DNA from: Palsa-739 sp035532535
Lineage (GTDB): Bacteria > Actinomycetota > Thermoleophilia > Gaiellales > Gaiellaceae
Assembly (NCBI GenBank): GCA_035532535.1
Contig: DATKQT010000035.1
Coordinates: 24,252 to 88,251, forward strand
Direction of reading: 5' to 3'
Length of the DNA stretch: 64,000 nucleotides
In this document: one piece after another, positions 61,823 to 64,000 of the stretch
How positions within the stretch are numbered: the stretch's first letter is position 1
Layout: each line of letters starts with the position of its first letter
Made by a program: the position numbers and the translations under genes
Notes under the pieces: model-generated
What the model saw: only the letters and a program-made list of their open reading frames with translations
Told to the model about the DNA's origin: nothing
Databases searched by the model: none

Positions 61823-62844
61823 GCCGCGGCAAGGCTAGCTGCGACCCGCGGCGCCGCCGCCCCGTCCCCGTACAGCTGCGGGCGCTCGTCGGGCATGCGC
61901 GCCTCTGCCACCGCCGCGGCGAGCCGGACCGGGTCGTCATCGACGAGAACGTTCGCGCCGACCTCGACCGTGTCGATCCACTCGGTCGACGGCCGAGCGG
62001 TCACGCAGGGGACGCCGTACCAGTAGGCCTCCTTCTGCAGGCCGCCCGAGTCGGTGACGATCACGCGCGCCTGCGAGCACAGCGCCGCCATGTCGAGGTA
62101 GCCGAGCGGATCGATGACGCGGACGTTGGCAGGCACCCCCTCGAGGTGGGCGCGGGTGCGCGGGTGCGCGGGGAAGACGACCGGCTCGCCCGTCCGGCCG
62201 AGACCCTCGACGATGCGCCGGAGGCGCTCCGGCCGGACATTCGCCTCCCGATGGATCGTCGCCGCGAGATACGTCGCGGGGTTGAGCCCGAGCCGGTCGA
62301 GAATCTTCGACCGCTCCCGCGCGACCGGCGCCAGGCGGAAGCTGGCGTCCGCCATCACGTCGCCGACGACCTCGATCGCCCCGTGGACTCCCTCGTCGAC
62401 GAGTGTCGCCCGGGAGCGGTCGTCCGGGCACAGGAGGAGCGCGCCGATGCGGTCGACCGCGATCCGGTTGCGCTCCTCCGGCATGGACAGGTCGCCGCTG
62501 CGGAGCCCCGCCTCGATGTGCGCGACCGGCACGGGGCCGGCGGACTCTGCGCCCGCGAGCGTCGAGTTCGTGTCGCCGTACACGAGCACCCAGTCCGGCC
62601 GCTCGTGCTCGACTGCCGCAACGATCCCGGGCCGCATCGCCGCCGGGTCGGAGCTGTGCAGGTCGAGCCGGTACGCGGGCTCGGACAGCCCGAGCTCCTC
62701 GAAGAAGACCTCGGAGAGCGCGCGGTCGTAGTGCTGCCCGGTGTGCAGGACGACCTCGTCGATCTCCGCGCCGCGCAGGGCGACCGACACCGGGCCGGAC
62801 TTGATGAACTGCGGACGGTTGCCCACGACCGAGAAAACCTTCAC
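61819..62844 (-). CDS. wecB: UDP-N-acetylglucosamine 2-epimerase (WecB/WbpI-type)
   Basis: A 341-aa non-hydrolysing 2-epimerase. Motifs: VVGNRPQFIKSGP, HTGQHYDRALSEVFFEELGL, VYGDTNSTLAG, HIEAGLRSGDLSMPEERNR, TIHREANV and VTDSGGLQKEAYWYGVP. It equilibrates UDP-GlcNAc with UDP-ManNAc, or in WbpI-type pathways epimerises the 2,3-diacetamido-glucuronate. It starts at a GTG (62844) and ends with a GTGA overlap into the dehydrogenase gene. It begins the cassette, 29 bases upstream of the divergent tRNA. Confidence 0.92.
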   Translation of the reverse strand: MKVFSVVGNRPQFIKSGPVSVALRGAEIDEVVLHTGQHYDRALSEVFFEELGLSEPAYRLDLHSSDPAAMRPGIVAAVEHERPDWVLVYGDTNSTLAGAESAGPVPVAHIEAGLRSGDLSMPEERNRIAVDRIGALLLCPDDRSRATLVDEGVHGAIEVVGDVMADASFRLAPVARERSKILDRLGLNPATYLAATIHREANVRPERLRRIVEGLGRTGEPVVFPAHPRTRAHLEGVPANVRVIDPLGYLDMAALCSQARVIVTDSGGLQKEAYWYGVPCVTARPSTEWIDTVEVGANVLVDDDPVRLAAAVAEARMPDERPQLYGDGAAAPRVAASLAAA

Positions 62845-62873
62845 GGCTACGAGGCTACAATGGCCGCCGCTTC

Positions 62874-62946
62874 GGGCCGTTAGCTCAGCTGGTAGAGCAG
62901 GGGACTCTTAATCCCAAGGTCGCAGGTTCGATCCCTGCACGGCCCA
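62874..62946 (+). tRNA. tRNA-Lys (anticodon CTT)
   Basis: A 73-base cloverleaf: acceptor GGGCCGT with ACGGCCC and discriminator A at 62946; D-arm GCTC/GAGC; anticodon loop CTCTTAA (CTT at 34-36, Lys); T-arm GCAGG TTCGATC CCTGC. The anticodon stem has one mismatch at its top (27-43, G and A). No CCA is encoded. It stands alone between the amino-sugar cassette and the MetE-like gene. Confidence 0.93.
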
Positions 62947-63010
62947 TCGAACCGCATAACACCAGCGCCTCCGCCTTGACGGTCGCGAGTGCAGACCCGA
63001 GCATCGAAGC

Positions 63011-64000
63011 GTGGAGATTCCGACCGAGCCGATCGGGAGCATTCCCCGGCCGCCGCAGCTGATCGAGGCGATGCGCGGCGCCGCCGAGGGGCGGGTCTCC
63101 GAGCAGGAGCTGGAGGCACTGCGCGAGGAAGCGCTCGCGCAGACGATCGCCGAGCTCGAGGCGACCGGCTCGCCGGTGATCACGGACGGCGAGCAGCTCA
63201 AGCCCAGCTTCGTCACCTACCCGATCCACGGACTCACGTCGCTGAGCGCCGACGGCGTTGTCATCCCCTTCGCGGACGGCCACACACGGCAGCTCCCCGC
63301 ATTGACGGCGGGGCCGTTTCGCTACCAGATCCACGCGGACGCATATCTCGAGCACGCACAGCGCTACGCAGCGCGACCGATCAAGCAGGCGGTGATCTCC
63401 GCATCCGCGCTCAGCCTGCTCTACCCGGCGGAGGGCATCGACGGCTACTCCCGCGACGCGTTCATCGCCGACCTGCTCGACGAGGCCGAGGCAGATATCC
63501 GACGCTCGCTCGAGAAGGGCGCAGACAGCGTGCAAATCGACTTCACCGAGGGCCGGCTCTCGCTCAAGCTCGATCCGTCCGGAGGGCTTCTGCGCCAGTT
63601 CCTCGACCTGAACAACGCTGTCCTGGAGCGATTCACGGCCGAGGAGCAACGGCGGATCGGCGTGCACAGCTGCCCCGGCGGAGATCACGACTCGACCCAC
63701 AGCGCGGACGTCGACTACGCCAGCCTCCTGCCGGGCCTGCTCGGGCTCGCTGCGGGCCGCTTCTACCTCGAGCTCGCGGGCGAGGCCGACCGGCCCGCAG
63801 TGCTCGAGACCATCCGCACCCACCTGAAGCCCGGCCAGCGGATCTTCGTCGGGGTGACCGACCCGATCGACCCCGCGATCGAGACGGCCGAACAGGTCCG
63901 CGACCGCATCCTCGAAGCAGCGGAGTCGATCCCGCTCGACCAGCTCGGAACGACAGACGACTGCGGCTTCGCCCCCTTTGCCGACGACACGTCCACGGCA
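63011..64000 (+). CDS. MetE-like cobalamin-independent methyltransferase, 3' partial
   Basis: An open frame starting at a GTG (63011) and still open at the window end (330 codons). The N-terminus TEPIGSIPRPPQLIEAM and the Zn-ligand type block RIGVHSCPGGDHD fit the catalytic UROD/MetE-like fold of cobalamin-independent methionine synthase. FYLELAGEADRP and FVGVTDPIDPAIETAEQVRDR are also family-like. It lacks the N-terminal duplicated domain of full MetE, so it belongs to the short type (methionine synthase II or another thiol alkyltransferase). The end is not seen. Confidence 0.75.
   Translation, partial: MEIPTEPIGSIPRPPQLIEAMRGAAEGRVSEQELEALREEALAQTIAELEATGSPVITDGEQLKPSFVTYPIHGLTSLSADGVVIPFADGHTRQLPALTAGPFRYQIHADAYLEHAQRYAARPIKQAVISASALSLLYPAEGIDGYSRDAFIADLLDEAEADIRRSLEKGADSVQIDFTEGRLSLKLDPSGGLLRQFLDLNNAVLERFTAEEQRRIGVHSCPGGDHDSTHSADVDYASLLPGLLGLAAGRFYLELAGEADRPAVLETIRTHLKPGQRIFVGVTDPIDPAIETAEQVRDRILEAAESIPLDQLGTTDDCGFAPFADDTSTA

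Overview
The window reads as a 64-kb stretch of a chromosome from a high-GC actinobacterium, probably a deep lineage such as Thermoleophilia (Gaiellales or Solirubrobacterales). This is inferred from gene content. It has the complete GlgE alpha-glucan pathway, OpcA beside G6PDH, a PdtaS/ANTAR-type two-component pair, a mycothiol-type ArsC, a SpoIID-like surface protein, many GTG/TTG starts and many weak or absent Shine-Dalgarno sites. Coding density is very high: 4-bp or 1-bp start/stop overlaps are the rule, and no gene-free stretch exceeds about 145 bases. I saw no insertion sequence, prophage, CRISPR array or rRNA.

Layout. (1) 1-887: 3' part of a membrane sensor kinase, closed by a bidirectional terminator. 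(2) 1000-11731 (minus): six-gene alpha-glucan operon glgE-treS-mak-glgB-ggt-glgX, with a compact malQ diverging from it (11770-12972). The oddity is a gamma-glutamyltransferase gene inside the operon. (3) 13102-26456: a phosphate/polyphosphate island. It holds CYTH-CHAD protein + Nudix, ppx and ppk, a PAP2 phosphatase, phoU, pstSCAB, an arsenic module (aquaporin, ArsC, ArsR), and a divergent PhoR/PhoP-like pair. Eleven-nucleotide direct repeats resembling PHO boxes occur before phoP, pstS and ppk, so these units look like one regulon. (4) 26518-31596: RimK-like ATP-grasp enzyme, a 99-aa unknown, and a cytochrome oxidase unit ctaC-ctaD-ctaB ending in a 38-aa membrane microprotein. (5) 31630-38676: secreted proteins, an amidase, a CpsB-like PHP phosphatase and a GH5 glycosidase. 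(6) 38659-46956 (minus): pentose-phosphate operon tkt-rpiB-tal-pgi-gnd-zwf-opcA with every junction overlapping or abutting. (7) 46996-53286: ABC-F ATPase; a sensor-kinase/ANTAR regulator unit with Nudix, DUF6886-like, SnoaL-like and GNAT genes; and two small proteins (one with a possible C2H2 zinc site, one PRC-barrel). (8) 53409-62844: glnA, an RmlB-like dehydratase, a permuted SpoIID protein coupled to a subtilase, and a four-gene UDP-amino-sugar acid cassette. (9) tRNA-Lys(CTT) and a MetE-like gene running off the end.

How it fits together. Carbon storage (GlgE glucan), NADPH and pentose supply, and phosphate storage (polyphosphate) lie in adjacent blocks. The phosphate block carries its own regulator genes and an arsenate-detoxification module; arsenate enters cells through phosphate transporters. 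The last third is devoted largely to envelope sugars and secreted enzymes. The most useful leads are the shared PHO-box-like repeats, the overlapping leaderless ars promoters, the 38-aa oxidase-linked microprotein, the GGT inside the glucan operon, and the CHAD-Nudix pair within the polyphosphate block.
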